DNA from: Phascolarctobacterium sp. ET69
GTDB lineage: Bacteria > Bacillota > Negativicutes > Acidaminococcales > Acidaminococcaceae
Direction of reading: 5' to 3'
Length of the DNA: 64,000 nucleotides
NCBI RefSeq assembly: GCF_023336935.1
Contig: NZ_JAMBLR010000003.1
Coordinates: forward strand, 248,001 to 312,000
Below the pieces are notes generated by a model, which was given only the letters and a program-made list of their open reading frames with translations, was not told the origin of the DNA and ran no database searches. This document shows, piece by piece, positions 25,290-34,068 of this stretch. Both the position numbers and the translations under genes were made by a program. Positions within the stretch are counted from its first letter, which is position 1. Every line of letters begins with the position of its first letter.

Positions 25290-26103
25290 TAAAAAAGAAT
25301 TAATGTGGCATATCCCGCTTTTAATTGCAGTTTTTATTCAGCTGTGGCCGATAGTTTTTATGATATCCACTTCTTTAAAGGATATGGACCAGATTTTCCA
25401 GGCTACGCTGAACCCGCTGCCGTTTCCTCCTACTTTTGACAATTACACAACGGTGCTGGAGGACTTCCCACTTTTAACCTACATCTACAACACCTTCATC
25501 ATCGCCGCGGGCACAACCGCGATGAAGGTTATAACAAGCGTCCTGGCGGCGTTTGCCTTTATCTACTACGATTTTAAATACAAAGAAACGATTTTTAACA
25601 GCATGCTGCTGACGTTCTTCATCCCAGTAACGGTGCTGATTATGCCTAACTACCTGCTGATGAGCAAGCTGAACCTGTTAAACCACCCGCTGGGTGTAAT
25701 GCTGCCCGCTTTCGCGGATGGCATGGGCATTTTCCTGATGCGCCAGACGATGCGCGGCATACCGAAGGCGCTGCTGGAGGCGGCCATCCTTGACGGCGCC
25801 AAGCCGTTTGTCATCCTGCGCCGCGTTATTCTGCCGCTGATTAAACCTTCCGTTATCGCGGTGGCGATTCTGTTCTTCATCAACTCGTGGAACGAATACT
25901 TCTGGCCGCTTTTGGTTTTGCAGGACAAAGATATGTACACCCTGCCGCTGGCTTTGCAGATGTTTATCAGCGCCGAGGGCGGCAGCGAATGGGGCATTGC
26001 TATGGCGGTTGCCGTGCTGACAAGCCTGCCGCCGTTGATTCTGTACGTGTTCTGCCAGAAGTTCATCCTTAATACATTTATGCAATCGGGGGTTAAAGGT
26101 TAA
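25279..26103 (+). CDS. ABC sugar-type permease, MalG/UgpE family
   Basis: A 274-residue six-helix permease with the EAA loop EAAILDGAKPFVILRRVILP (about 173-192) and the WNEYFWPLLVL block typical of CUT1 transporters. Its stop overlaps the start of the ATPase gene. Confidence 0.93.
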   Translation: MKTDKKELMWHIPLLIAVFIQLWPIVFMISTSLKDMDQIFQATLNPLPFPPTFDNYTTVLEDFPLLTYIYNTFIIAAGTTAMKVITSVLAAFAFIYYDFKYKETIFNSMLLTFFIPVTVLIMPNYLLMSKLNLLNHPLGVMLPAFADGMGIFLMRQTMRGIPKALLEAAILDGAKPFVILRRVILPLIKPSVIAVAILFFINSWNEYFWPLLVLQDKDMYTLPLALQMFISAEGGSEWGIAMAVAVLTSLPPLILYVFCQKFILNTFMQSGVKG

Positions 26104-27188
26104 TGAATAGCATAGTTTTTAAAGACGTCTGCAAATCCTACGGCGACGCTAAAATCGTTAAATCGTTAAATCTTGAAATTAATGAAGGCGAAAGGCTTAT
26201 CCTGCTCGGGCCTTCCGGCTGCGGCAAAAGTACAACCCTGCGCATGATTGCGGGTTTGGAAGAAATTACCAGCGGCGAGCTGATTATGGGCGGCAGGGTT
26301 ATTAATGACGTGCCTCCCGGAGAGCGCAACGTGGCGATGGTTTTCCAGAGCTACGCGCTGTTCCCGCATCTTTCCGTTTGGGATAATATTGCCTTCGGCC
26401 TGAAAATCCAGAAATTAGGCGAGGACGAAATTAAAAGACGTACCATGGAAGCGCTGAAAATTCTGAACTTGCAGGGCTATGAAAACCGCAAGCCGAAAGA
26501 CCTTTCCGGCGGCCAGAAGCAGCGTGTTGCTTTGTGCAGGGCGCTGGTAAAACAATCGCCTTACTTCCTTCTGGACGAACCTCTTTCCAACCTTGACGCG
26601 CAGCTGCGCCAGCAGGCAAGGACTGAGCTTGTCCGTATCCACGAAATTTACAAACCGACCATGATTTACGTAACGCATGACCAGATTGAAGCTATGACCG
26701 TTGCCAACCGCATCGTCGTTATGCGCGATGGTATTTTGCAGCAGGCAGCTACGCCGGACGTTATTTACCACCATCCGGCCAACACCTTCGTTGCAGGCTT
26801 CATCGGCTCGCCCGCGATGAACATCATCAGCGGCTATTACAGCAGCGGCAAGCTGAAAATCGGCGACGTGGTAAGCGATGTGCCCGAATTGTGGCAGAAA
26901 CTGCTGGAAGGCCATACTGATGTGCTTATCGGCATCAGGCCGGAGCATTTAAAGCCTGCGGCTGACGGCAAAATTAAGGGCTGCGTAAGCTACCAGGAAA
27001 ACACCGGTAACCAGCGTACCGTGACCGTTAATGTCAATGGCGAAACGGTGTTTGTAACGCTGCCGGGCACTGGCGCGGAAATTAGTGGCAACATCGGCCT
27101 TGATTTTAACTGGGACGAGGTAAGCCTGTTTAACGCAGAAACCAAAGAAAATATCGGTTATGTACAAAAGGGTGAGATTGTAAGATGA
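26103..27188 (+). CDS. ABC transporter ATP-binding protein, UgpC/MsmX family
   Basis: A 361-residue CUT1-type ATPase. Walker A is GPSGCGKST, signature LSGGQKQRV, Walker B YFLLDEPLSNLDAQ, H-loop VTHDQ. A C-terminal TOBE/regulatory region runs from about residue 235 (GFIGSPAMNIISGYY; GIRPEHLKP). It completes the importer with the two permeases and the lipoprotein. The stop overlaps the isomerase start. Confidence 0.95.
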   Translation: MNSIVFKDVCKSYGDAKIVKSLNLEINEGERLILLGPSGCGKSTTLRMIAGLEEITSGELIMGGRVINDVPPGERNVAMVFQSYALFPHLSVWDNIAFGLKIQKLGEDEIKRRTMEALKILNLQGYENRKPKDLSGGQKQRVALCRALVKQSPYFLLDEPLSNLDAQLRQQARTELVRIHEIYKPTMIYVTHDQIEAMTVANRIVVMRDGILQQAATPDVIYHHPANTFVAGFIGSPAMNIISGYYSSGKLKIGDVVSDVPELWQKLLEGHTDVLIGIRPEHLKPAADGKIKGCVSYQENTGNQRTVTVNVNGETVFVTLPGTGAEISGNIGLDFNWDEVSLFNAETKENIGYVQKGEIVR

Positions 27189-27955
27189 AATTTTCGGTAA
27201 GCGATTTGCCTTTCGGCAGCTTTAGCAAAGCCTTTTTAAAGGACTTGCCGATGCAGTATGATATTGAAATTTTTTATGAGTTCGGCACCGACCATTACTG
27301 GGATTATGTGCTGAAGGATTTGAAGGAAAAGGACGGCATGACCCGCCGCTTCAGCATCCACGGGCCGTGCGTGGCGGTAAACCTTGCCGACCCGAATGAT
27401 ACGGCATATCTGGAAGTGTACGAAAAAACTTTTGCCTATGCTGCCAAAATTAATGCGGCTTTTGTTGTTGTACACAGCAACGAAGCATGGCATTTTGCCG
27501 GAGAAAAACTGGCCGTTCAGGAGCTTGTGTGCAGCCGCATTGAAAAACTGCTGCAGCTGGCAGGCAAATACGGCGTAACTGTTGCTTTGGAAAACGTGGG
27601 CCTGCGTACAACCGGCACGCTCTTGTTTGAATATGAGGAATATCTTGGCTTGTTTAAACGCTTTCCCAATGCTGCTGCACTGCTTGATACAGGGCATGCG
27701 CATGTTAACGGCTGGAAATTAAGCGATGTTCTGCGCGATTTGAATAAAAAATTAGTTGGCGTACATATTCACGATAATGACGGTACGGCAGACGCTCATT
27801 TGCCGGTTGGCTGCGGCAATATAGACTGGAACGATTACTTTGCAGCGCTTAAGGAATACGCGCCGCAGGCCGTGCAGGTATGCGAATATGCTGCTATTAA
27901 CCAGTATGCCATGGTAACGGAAAGTTTGGCAAAACTGGAAAAAGCAGTGAAATAA
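27185..27955 (+). CDS. Sugar phosphate isomerase/epimerase, xylose isomerase-like TIM barrel
   Basis: A 256-residue AP-endonuclease-2-family TIM barrel. Metal-ligand motifs include VVHSNEAWHF, VALENVGLR, LLDTGHAHVNG and GVHIHDNDGTADAHLPVGCGNIDW. It is translationally coupled to the ABC ATPase, so it probably acts on the imported compound. Related proteins include endonuclease IV-fold sugar epimerases; the exact substrate cannot be assigned. Confidence 0.85.
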   Translation: MKFSVSDLPFGSFSKAFLKDLPMQYDIEIFYEFGTDHYWDYVLKDLKEKDGMTRRFSIHGPCVAVNLADPNDTAYLEVYEKTFAYAAKINAAFVVVHSNEAWHFAGEKLAVQELVCSRIEKLLQLAGKYGVTVALENVGLRTTGTLLFEYEEYLGLFKRFPNAAALLDTGHAHVNGWKLSDVLRDLNKKLVGVHIHDNDGTADAHLPVGCGNIDWNDYFAALKEYAPQAVQVCEYAAINQYAMVTESLAKLEKAVK

Positions 27956-28012
27956 ATAAACTTGTAATATTTGGTAAAGCCTTACACAGTTAAGTAATAA
28001 GACTTAAAAAAC

Positions 28013-28043
28013 AGCGGACAGGATTAACCTGCCCGCTTGTTTT
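28013..28043 (+). terminator. Terminator of the ABC operon
   Basis: Stem AGCGG-ACAGG/CCTG-CCGCT around ATTAA, followed by TTGTTTT. It lies 58 bases after the isomerase stop. Confidence 0.75.
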
Positions 28044-28062
28044 GCGTTAATACCGTTTTTAG

Positions 28063-28711
28063 TCATTTATACAAAAAGCCTGCTGTCATATCAAGGTAGT
28101 TTTCGCCGTCATAATCAGGGAAGGCAGCTTTCATATTTGCTTTAAATTCATCGGCGGTTTTGCTCTGCTGCATAATTTCTTTGGTTTTGTTAAGGTAGGC
28201 AATTTTTTCGGCAACGGCATCCTGCCCTTCCGGCCCGCCGTGCGAGGTTAAAATCATTTCGTAGCCTGCTGCCTGATATTCCTTTAACATTTGCAGAAAG
28301 GCTTCAATATGTGCCGCACTGGTTAAAATGGAGTGGGTTGTTTTGCCAAGCATGTGTGTGTAAATAACGTTCAGCGAAGGAATTGCCAGGTCGTAGCTTT
28401 CGCCACGGTCAATAACTTCAAAATCTACACCGGCAAGTTGTACTTTGCCGCTTACGGTATCGGTAATTGCCGCCGTATCGTCTCCGCCGTGAAAATCAGC
28501 CCCGAAAGCTGCAAACAGGCCTTGCGTGGTTGCACCGGTGCTGCCGGAAACAATGAATTTTTGCGCGCCTTCCGTGCCGTAAACGTTCATGCCTTTAATA
28601 TAGCTTGCTCCTGCAGGATGGCAGACGATAAAGATATCGTTCATGGGTTTGCCGAGCGATTCAACATAATCTTTCCAGGCATCAAGCCCGGCCTGCCCGG
28701 TAGCTACCACG
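28063..28711 (-). pseudogene. 5'-truncated metallo-beta-lactamase-fold protein gene
   Basis: Read leftward, residues from about VVATGQAGLDAWKDYVESL to the end FLYK resemble the body of an MBL-fold protein (LNVIYTHMLGKTTHSI; MILTSHGGPEG). The usual N-terminal strands are missing. The place of the HxHxDH motif reads CHPAGAS, so catalytic metal binding is also doubtful. Upstream of the junction near 28711 the frame runs antisense through an HxlR regulator, and the nominal start at 28872 is therefore spurious. The C-terminal half looks well preserved, so the loss may be recent. Confidence 0.65.
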
Positions 28712-28999
28712 GTGGCTTTAATTGGCAGCAAATGGAAGCTTTTGATTATGCGCAACCTGCAAATGCGTACCTGGCGTTTTAACGAACTTAAAAAAGATTT
28801 GGAGGGAATCAGCCAGAAGGTACTTACCGACAGCCTGCGCTCAATGGAAAAGGACGGCATTGTTGTGCGCACGGTTTATGCGGAAGTGCCTCCGCGCGTG
28901 GAATATTCTCTGAGCGAGCTGGGCAAATCCATGCATCCCATTATAGACGCTATGGCGGATTGGGGCAGGGCCTATCAGCAAATGGTTAACAAACAGTAA
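28712..28999 (+). pseudogene. 5'-truncated HxlR-family transcriptional regulator gene
   Basis: The winged helix of the HxlR family is nearly complete: IGSKWKLLIMRNL, FNELKKDLEGISQKVLTDSLRSMEKDG, and YSLSELGKSMHPI. The normal N-terminal 15-20 residues, including the CPVE-type segment, are absent and the frame begins at a GTG (28712) at the junction with the MBL remnant. No ribosome-binding site precedes it. If translated it would be a 95-residue shortened regulator, so 'pseudogene' is a judgement. Confidence 0.6.
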
Positions 29000-29016
29000 A
29001 ACTGTGCTATATAAAT

Positions 29017-29051
29017 AAAACCCGCACGGCAAAAAAAGCAGTGCGGGTTTT
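29017..29051 (+). terminator. Terminator after the hxlR remnant
   Basis: AAAACCCGCAC pairs with GTGCGGGTTTT; the loop is A-rich. The symmetric A/T flanks would work in both directions. Confidence 0.8.
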
Positions 29052-29060
29052 GCATAATAA

Positions 29061-29088
29061 AAGCGGTATGGCGTTTGCCATACCGCTT
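29061..29088 (-). terminator. Terminator of the P-type cation ATPase gene
   Basis: A perfect 12-bp stem (AAGCGGTATGGC and its complement) with a 4-base loop; on the minus strand it is followed by TTATTATG. Confidence 0.8.
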
Positions 29089-29109
29089 TAAGTTTTTGTT
29101 AATCAGCCA

Positions 29110-31788
29110 TTAGGCTTGATGACGCATTTTGCGCTGAATGAATTTTACGATTTCTACAATAGGAATTACGGAGAATGCCATACCCATTGCAACTACGTAT
29201 TCTTCAAAGGAGATATGCTGGAATTTGAACATATCGGAGATAACCGGCATGTAAACGATACCGGTGCTGAGTACCCAGCTGAATACCATGGAGCCGTACA
29301 GATATACGTTATGGCCTTGTACGGAGAAGATGGAAGCGTGCTGAGTACGCATGTTGAAGGAGTGGAAGATTTCAGCCATTGCCAGGGTAATGAACGCCAT
29401 GGTCATACCGTCAAGGCTGTCAACAATTTCCCAACGCCCGGATTCCAGATAATGGCCTACGAAGTAGGATACCAGCGTTACGCCTGCCAGCATAATGCCC
29501 TGGTATGCGCAGTCGAAGCCCATGCCGCCGGCAAAGATGCCTTCGTTGGAGGAACGCGGTTTGCGTTTCATAATATCGGCTTCGCCTTTTTCCATGCCCA
29601 GTGCCAGTGCCGGGAATGCGTCGGTAATAAGGTTAATCCACAGAAGGTGAATCGGCAGCAGGATGGTAAAGCCCATCATGGTCGATACGAAAATACTGAT
29701 AACCTCGGAAAGGTTGGAAGAAAGCAGGAACTGAATGGATTTACGGATGTTGTCGTAAATGCGGCGGCCTTCTTCAACCGCTGCAACGATGGTTGCAAAG
29801 TTATCATCGGCAAGTACCATATCGGCAACGTTTTTGGTAACGTCGGTGCCGGTAATGCCCATGCCGATACCGATATCGGCGTTTTTAATGGAAGGAGCGT
29901 CGTTTACGCCGTCGCCGGTCATGGCGGTTACTTTGCCGCGTGCCTGCCATGCTTTTACGATACGAACCTTATGTTCAGGCTGTACACGTGCATATACGGA
30001 GTATTTTTCAACAGCGCCGCCGTTGAATTCAGCTTCGCTGATTTCGTTAAGCTGTGCGCCGGTAATTGCCTGCGAAGCATCTTCAACGATACCGAGCTGT
30101 TTAGCAATGGCAACTGCTGTGTCGATATGGTCGCCGGTAATCATAACCGGGCGGATGCCTGCGCTGTGGCATTCTTTAATAGCGTCTACAACTTCGGGGC
30201 GAACCGGGTCAATCATGCCGGTAATGCCAACGAAGATTAAATCATGTTCCAGTGCTTCCGGGCTGAAGTCCGTAGGCGGTTTTTCATATTCGCGTTTAGC
30301 GCAGGCAAGTACGCGCAGTGCGTTGTTTGCCATGCGGCGGATATGGCTCTGGATAAGTTCGCGTTTGTTGTCGGTCAGCGGTTTGATAACGCTGTTTTCA
30401 TCAAGGTAATGGGTGCAGAGGTTCAATACTTCGCCCGGTGCGCCTTTGGTGAACTGAACGTAATCACATACGCCCGGCAGTTTTAAGTATTCTTTATTCA
30501 GGCGTTCGTGAACCGTACTCATCATTTTTCTTACGGAGTCGAACGGAGCTTCGCCGATACGCGGATATTCCGGAACGAGTTTGTTTTTCGGGTTGCCTAC
30601 GGTGTAGGAGTAGGTAACGAGCGCTGCTTCGGTAGGCTCGCCGGTAACGTTGCCGTTATCGTCAATTTCGGCGTCGCAGCACAGGCTCATGGCTTTAGCC
30701 AGATACGGACGGTCTTTGGTGAAATGGAAATGGTCAACAACCGTCATTTTGTTCTGCGTTAAAGTACCGGTTTTATCGGAGCAGATAATTTCCGTGCAGC
30801 CGAGGGTTTCTACCGCGGTGAGCTTACGGATTACTGCATGGCGTTTGGACATTTTGGTAACGCCTATGGAAAGTACAATGGTAACAACGGCTGCCAGGCC
30901 TTCAGGAATAGCTGCAACAGCAAGGCTTACTGCAACCATGAAGGATTCCTGTACCAGACGGGTGTCGATAGCGTCGGCGCGCCATACGCTGAAAGCAAAG
31001 ATAAATGCGCAGATGCCCAGTACCATGTAGGTAAGGATTTTACTGAGCTGGCTCAGTTTTTTCTGAAGCGGGGTTTCGCCTTCGCTTGCTTCTGTAATAG
31101 CGGTTGCGATTTTGCCCATTTCGGTGTCCATGCCGGTGCCAACAACAACAGCCTTGCCGCGGCCGTATACAACGGCGGTGCCGTTATAAAGCATGTTTTT
31201 GCGGTCGCCCAGCGGAACGTCTTTCTGGTCGCCAAGTGCAAGGGTATCAACCTTTTTGTTTACAGGCACGGATTCGCCGGTGAGGGCTGCTTCTTCAACC
31301 TTCAGGCTTGCACATTCAATAATGCGCGAATCGGCAGGAACAGCGTCGCCTGCTTCAAGAGCGATAACGTCACCGGGAACGAGGTCCTCGCTTTTTACGG
31401 TAACAAGGTTGCCGTCGCGGTAAACTTTAGAAGTTGCGGCGGACATTTCTTTCAGTGCTTCAATGGCTTTTTCGGCTTTGCTTTCCTGAATAACGCCGAG
31501 CACCGAGTTTAAAATAACAACGAACATGATGATAAATACGTCAACCGGGGATTCACCGGACAGATAGTTGGTGATGCCCGATACAACGGCTGCTACCATC
31601 AAAATAATCAGCATCGGATCAGACAGCTGCTCTAAAAAGCGCTGCAGCAGGGTAACTTTCTTCCCTTCGGCAAGTTTGTTTTTGCCGTACTTTTGCAGTC
31701 TTGCTTCGGCCTCCTGTGCTGAAAGACCGTGTGGGTCTGAAGAAACTTCTTTAAAAGTGTTTTCCACAGATTCCAGATAGAATTTCAT
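29110..31788 (-). CDS. P-type cation-transporting ATPase (Ca2+/Mn2+, PMR1/SPCA-like)
   Basis: An 892-residue P2A-type ATPase of normal length. Cation_ATPase_N domain is at about 5-75, the actuator motif is LTGES, helix 4 has IPEGLAAVVTIVLSIGV, the phosphorylation site is CSDKTGTLT, and the hinge is TGDGVNDAPS. Helix 6 contains NLITDAFPALALGME. PMR1/SPCA-type pumps move Ca2+ or Mn2+; the yybP-ykoY Mn2+ riboswitch in its leader argues for Mn2+ export here. It is divergent from a second Mn2+-efflux gene. Confidence 0.93.
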   Translation of the reverse strand: MKFYLESVENTFKEVSSDPHGLSAQEAEARLQKYGKNKLAEGKKVTLLQRFLEQLSDPMLIILMVAAVVSGITNYLSGESPVDVFIIMFVVILNSVLGVIQESKAEKAIEALKEMSAATSKVYRDGNLVTVKSEDLVPGDVIALEAGDAVPADSRIIECASLKVEEAALTGESVPVNKKVDTLALGDQKDVPLGDRKNMLYNGTAVVYGRGKAVVVGTGMDTEMGKIATAITEASEGETPLQKKLSQLSKILTYMVLGICAFIFAFSVWRADAIDTRLVQESFMVAVSLAVAAIPEGLAAVVTIVLSIGVTKMSKRHAVIRKLTAVETLGCTEIICSDKTGTLTQNKMTVVDHFHFTKDRPYLAKAMSLCCDAEIDDNGNVTGEPTEAALVTYSYTVGNPKNKLVPEYPRIGEAPFDSVRKMMSTVHERLNKEYLKLPGVCDYVQFTKGAPGEVLNLCTHYLDENSVIKPLTDNKRELIQSHIRRMANNALRVLACAKREYEKPPTDFSPEALEHDLIFVGITGMIDPVRPEVVDAIKECHSAGIRPVMITGDHIDTAVAIAKQLGIVEDASQAITGAQLNEISEAEFNGGAVEKYSVYARVQPEHKVRIVKAWQARGKVTAMTGDGVNDAPSIKNADIGIGMGITGTDVTKNVADMVLADDNFATIVAAVEEGRRIYDNIRKSIQFLLSSNLSEVISIFVSTMMGFTILLPIHLLWINLITDAFPALALGMEKGEADIMKRKPRSSNEGIFAGGMGFDCAYQGIMLAGVTLVSYFVGHYLESGRWEIVDSLDGMTMAFITLAMAEIFHSFNMRTQHASIFSVQGHNVYLYGSMVFSWVLSTGIVYMPVISDMFKFQHISFEEYVVAMGMAFSVIPIVEIVKFIQRKMRHQA

Positions 31789-31834
31789 TCATTTTGCCTC
31801 CCTTAAAATTTTTTGAAGATCTGCGCAAGTTCAT

Positions 31835-31950
31835 AGCTTTATGGCATTTACGCATGAGTCTCGTTAATTAAGGCAAACCAGGCAAATTGCTTCCGTGTTT
31901 GTTGAGATGCCCCGCCTTCATAGGACGGTAACTACTCCCTCATCATTCAG
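31835..31950 (-). ncRNA. yybP-ykoY manganese riboswitch upstream of the cation ATPase
   Basis: Minus-strand elements of the aptamer occur in order: GGGAGTAG (31941-31934), TCAACA (about 31893-31888), GCCT, and ACGAGAC (31864-31858). Promoter TTGATA-17-TATACT lies just upstream. No T-tracked terminator follows the ACGAGAC element; a GCGTAA/TTGCGC hairpin does, so control may be translational. Mn2+ binding normally turns these genes on. Confidence 0.88.
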
Positions 31951-31978
31951 TCATACAGCTATATATAACTTTGAAAAA

Positions 31979-32007
31979 AGTATATCATTTTTTTAAGAAA
32001 ATATCAA
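31979..32007 (-). promoter_or_regulatory. Sigma-A promoter of the riboswitch-ATPase transcript
   Basis: TTGATA (32007-32002) and TATACT (31984-31979) on the minus strand with 17-base spacing, about 35 bases before the aptamer. Confidence 0.8.
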
Positions 32008-32069
32008 TAATTATCTATGTTTTGGTAGTTGTTTTGTTTTTCTCCTGTGTACATTTTATAAATTAGTGC

Positions 32070-32098
32070 TTGACAAAAAGAAGCGCTTCTGTTAAAAT
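32070..32098 (+). promoter_or_regulatory. Sigma-A promoter of the riboswitch-mntP-like transcript, with internal palindrome
   Basis: TTGACA (32070) and TAAAAT (32093) with 17-base spacing. A perfect 12-base palindrome, AGAAGCGCTTCT (32079-32090), fills the spacer and may be a protein-binding site. Confidence 0.82.
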
Positions 32099-32104
32099 TT
32101 TCTA

Positions 32105-32247
32105 CATTCCTAAAGGGGAGTAGTTCCCGGCAATAAGTCAACATACTAGCCGCCCAGCGGTTTGGCTTATTCTTTAGCAATCAAGCTAAAAACGAGACCT
32201 TTAGTACAGATGGCATAAGTCTGTACTAAAGTGCCTCGTTTTTTTAT
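32105..32247 (+). ncRNA. yybP-ykoY manganese riboswitch with intrinsic terminator
   Basis: The aptamer shows AAAGGGGAGTAG (32112-32123), AGTCAACAT, CCGCCC, GGCTT and ACGAGACCTTT (from about 32192). The ACGAG sequence is also the 5' edge of a long hairpin (CTTTAGTACAG/CTGTACTAAAG) that ends GCCTCGTTTTTTT at about 32247. Ligand-bound aptamer and terminator are therefore mutually exclusive, the usual Mn2+-ON design. Confidence 0.93.
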
Positions 32248-32350
32248 TTTTTATAGATATATTTTTATGAGGGATGTGGTATACAGGCAGATACGCCATA
32301 GCGCTGACTATTTATTAATAATATGTATGAAATTTAGGAGGGTATTTTTC

Positions 32351-32926
32351 ATGACAGCGTTTATGACAGCATGTATTTTTGTAGTATTGGCGGAGATGGG
32401 CGATAAAACCCAGCTTCTGGCAATGGCGTTTGCCACAAAGTATAACTGGAAAACAGTTATGGCAGGCGTTTTTGCGGCAACTGTTTTTAACCATCTTTTT
32501 GCGGTAGCGGTAGGTTCTTACTTAACCGAGTTTGTACCGATGAGCACAATTCAGCTGGCCGCTTCTGTTTCGTTTATTATTTTCGGTTTGTGGACCATCC
32601 GCGGCGATAAACTTGAAGGCGAGGACAAGGAGCGTGGCATGAGCCCGTTCTGGACTGTTGCGGTTGCCTTTTTCCTGGCGGAGATGGGCGATAAAACCCA
32701 GCTGGCAACTGTTGCACTGGCAGCGCAGTTCCAAAGCCTGATTCCGGTTTGGCTGGGCACCACTACCGGCATGATGATTGCCGACGGCATCGGCGTTATT
32801 GTTGGCAACGTGCTTGGCAAACGTATTCCGGAGCGTACCGTTAAATGGGCTGCGGCAACGATTTTCATTTTGTTCGGCCTCGTAGGCATTTACGACTGGT
32901 ACACCGGCGGCAGCCTTATGGGCTGA
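32351..32926 (+). CDS. UPF0016/TMEM165-family Mn2+ exporter
   Basis: A 191-residue membrane protein with the family's duplicated motif: AEMGDKTQLLAMAFA (residues about 14-28) and AEMGDKTQLATVALA (about 113-127). About six transmembrane helices. Bacterial members (MneA/Mnx type) export Mn2+, and the upstream yybP-ykoY riboswitch agrees. The start at 32351 follows GGAGGG; the longer frame upstream has no ribosome-binding site. Confidence 0.92.
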   Translation: MTAFMTACIFVVLAEMGDKTQLLAMAFATKYNWKTVMAGVFAATVFNHLFAVAVGSYLTEFVPMSTIQLAASVSFIIFGLWTIRGDKLEGEDKERGMSPFWTVAVAFFLAEMGDKTQLATVALAAQFQSLIPVWLGTTTGMMIADGIGVIVGNVLGKRIPERTVKWAAATIFILFGLVGIYDWYTGGSLMG

Positions 32927-32957
32927 TTGCGGGCGGTATATAAGTAAATAAAAACAA

Positions 32958-32987
32958 AATCCCGGTTCAGCGCCGGGATTTTTTATT
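32958..32987 (+). terminator. Terminator of the UPF0016 gene
   Basis: AATCCCGG/CCGGGATT stem with a 7-base loop and a T-run. Confidence 0.88.
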
Positions 32988-33073
32988 TGCAGGAACAAAA
33001 TAATTGATAATTGTTTTTTTTGAGTTTGCCTTATAATTAAAAGTAGATAACATATATTTAAGGAGGCGGTTTT

Positions 33074-33628
33074 ATGAAGAAATTATTAATGCTGGCAATT
33101 GTTCTGGTAATGTTTGCAATTGTTGGCTGCGGCGGAGGCAGCAGCAAAAATATGTTTACCGAGCAGGGCGAACTTGTGCGCATTATGGACGAGCTGAAAA
33201 ACAAAGACGGCTTTAAAGGGAATGACCTGCTGGTATTTCAGGATATTTCTTTAATGTATGTAGATGAAGAAGCAGTTGGCAACACTATTGACATCTATAT
33301 TGTAAAACCCGGCACGGAAGATGTTGATAATTATAAATACAGCAATGGTAAGTGGGAAGGCCCTAACCCTGTGCAGCTTACCGGTGACGGTCGTATGGAA
33401 GATAACGTAACGCCTATGAGCAAAATAGATTTTTCCAAAGTTCCTGATATGTATAAACAGCTTGAAGCCAAAGCCAAGGACGTTGAAGGCGGTAAAGTAA
33501 GCAACCTTCTTGTTTATATTTTAGGCAGGGACGGCATGTATGCAAGCTGGGGCGTTGAAGGAACGCGCGAAAAATACAATGCTGATTTTGATTTGAACGG
33601 TAAATTAACCAGTTACGAAAAACAATAA
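33074..33628 (+). CDS. Lipoprotein of unknown function
   Basis: A 184-residue predicted lipoprotein (lipobox AIVGC at about 15-19, followed by GGGSS). I do not recognise the mature domain. It looks alpha/beta, with ICE-like strands IDIYIVKPGTEDVDNYKY and VSNLLVYILGRDGMYASWGV. AAGGAGG lies 8 bases ahead of the ATG, and a terminator follows. It appears to be a single-gene unit. Confidence 0.75.
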   Translation: MKKLLMLAIVLVMFAIVGCGGGSSKNMFTEQGELVRIMDELKNKDGFKGNDLLVFQDISLMYVDEEAVGNTIDIYIVKPGTEDVDNYKYSNGKWEGPNPVQLTGDGRMEDNVTPMSKIDFSKVPDMYKQLEAKAKDVEGGKVSNLLVYILGRDGMYASWGVEGTREKYNADFDLNGKLTSYEKQ

Positions 33629-33650
33629 CTGTTAATATTGTGTAACGATA

Positions 33651-33684
33651 AAAGGACGGTAAGCGTAAGCTGCCGTCCTTTTAT
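33651..33684 (+). terminator. Terminator of the lipoprotein gene
   Basis: AAAGGACGG/CCGTCCTTT stem with a 13-base loop, then TTATAA. Confidence 0.85.
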
Positions 33685-33720
33685 AATAAGATTTTATTTT
33701 GTGAAGTTATGTTGTTAACC

Positions 33721-33872
33721 GCCAAGAACGGTATATGCTGATGCGGCTCTGCAAAAATGCTGCGGTTGCATCGATTCCGTCCGGGCGTGGCACAGAACTC
33801 TCGTACATAGGCATTTTGATTTTAGCCGCCGCAGTTTTTGTCTATCGCCTTGCAGCATATACTGTTCTTGGC
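33721..33872. repeat. Large imperfect inverted repeat A
   Basis: Arms 33721-33740 and 33853-33872 match at 19 of 20 positions (GCCAAGAACGGTATATGCTG against the reversed right arm). Partial pairing continues inward (GCAAAAATGCTGCGG against CCGCCGCAGTTTTTG). There is no gene in the 33,685-34,201 region; these hairpins account for much of it. Confidence 0.8.
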
Positions 33873-33901
33873 TTTTATATTGTTCTGCTGTAAAGCATAA
33901 A

Positions 33902-34059
33902 AAAGATCACTGGGTGAAGTTTTGAAAATTTAAAGACAAAACAACGGCGGCTTCATGTTATTAGTAAACTTCATGCGCCAAACCGCTACGAAGTCGTGTT
34001 TGCGCACGGTGAAGCCGTTGCATTTTGCTAAATTTGAAAAACTTTATCCAGTGATCTTT
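33902..34059. repeat. Large imperfect inverted repeat B
   Basis: Arms AAAGATCACTGGGTGAAG (33902) and its near complement (to 34059) match at about 20 of 22 positions, and pairing continues as GGCTTCA.../...TGAAGCC toward the centre. It follows repeat A by 30 bases and is of similar size, so the two may be related palindromic elements. Confidence 0.78.
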
Positions 34060-34068
34060 TTGGTCAAG

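Noticed and set aside
29116-30240. 374-codon plus-strand ORF opposite the cation ATPase
   Set aside because: The minus-strand ATPase is complete with all motifs; the plus ORF has no motifs or start signal.
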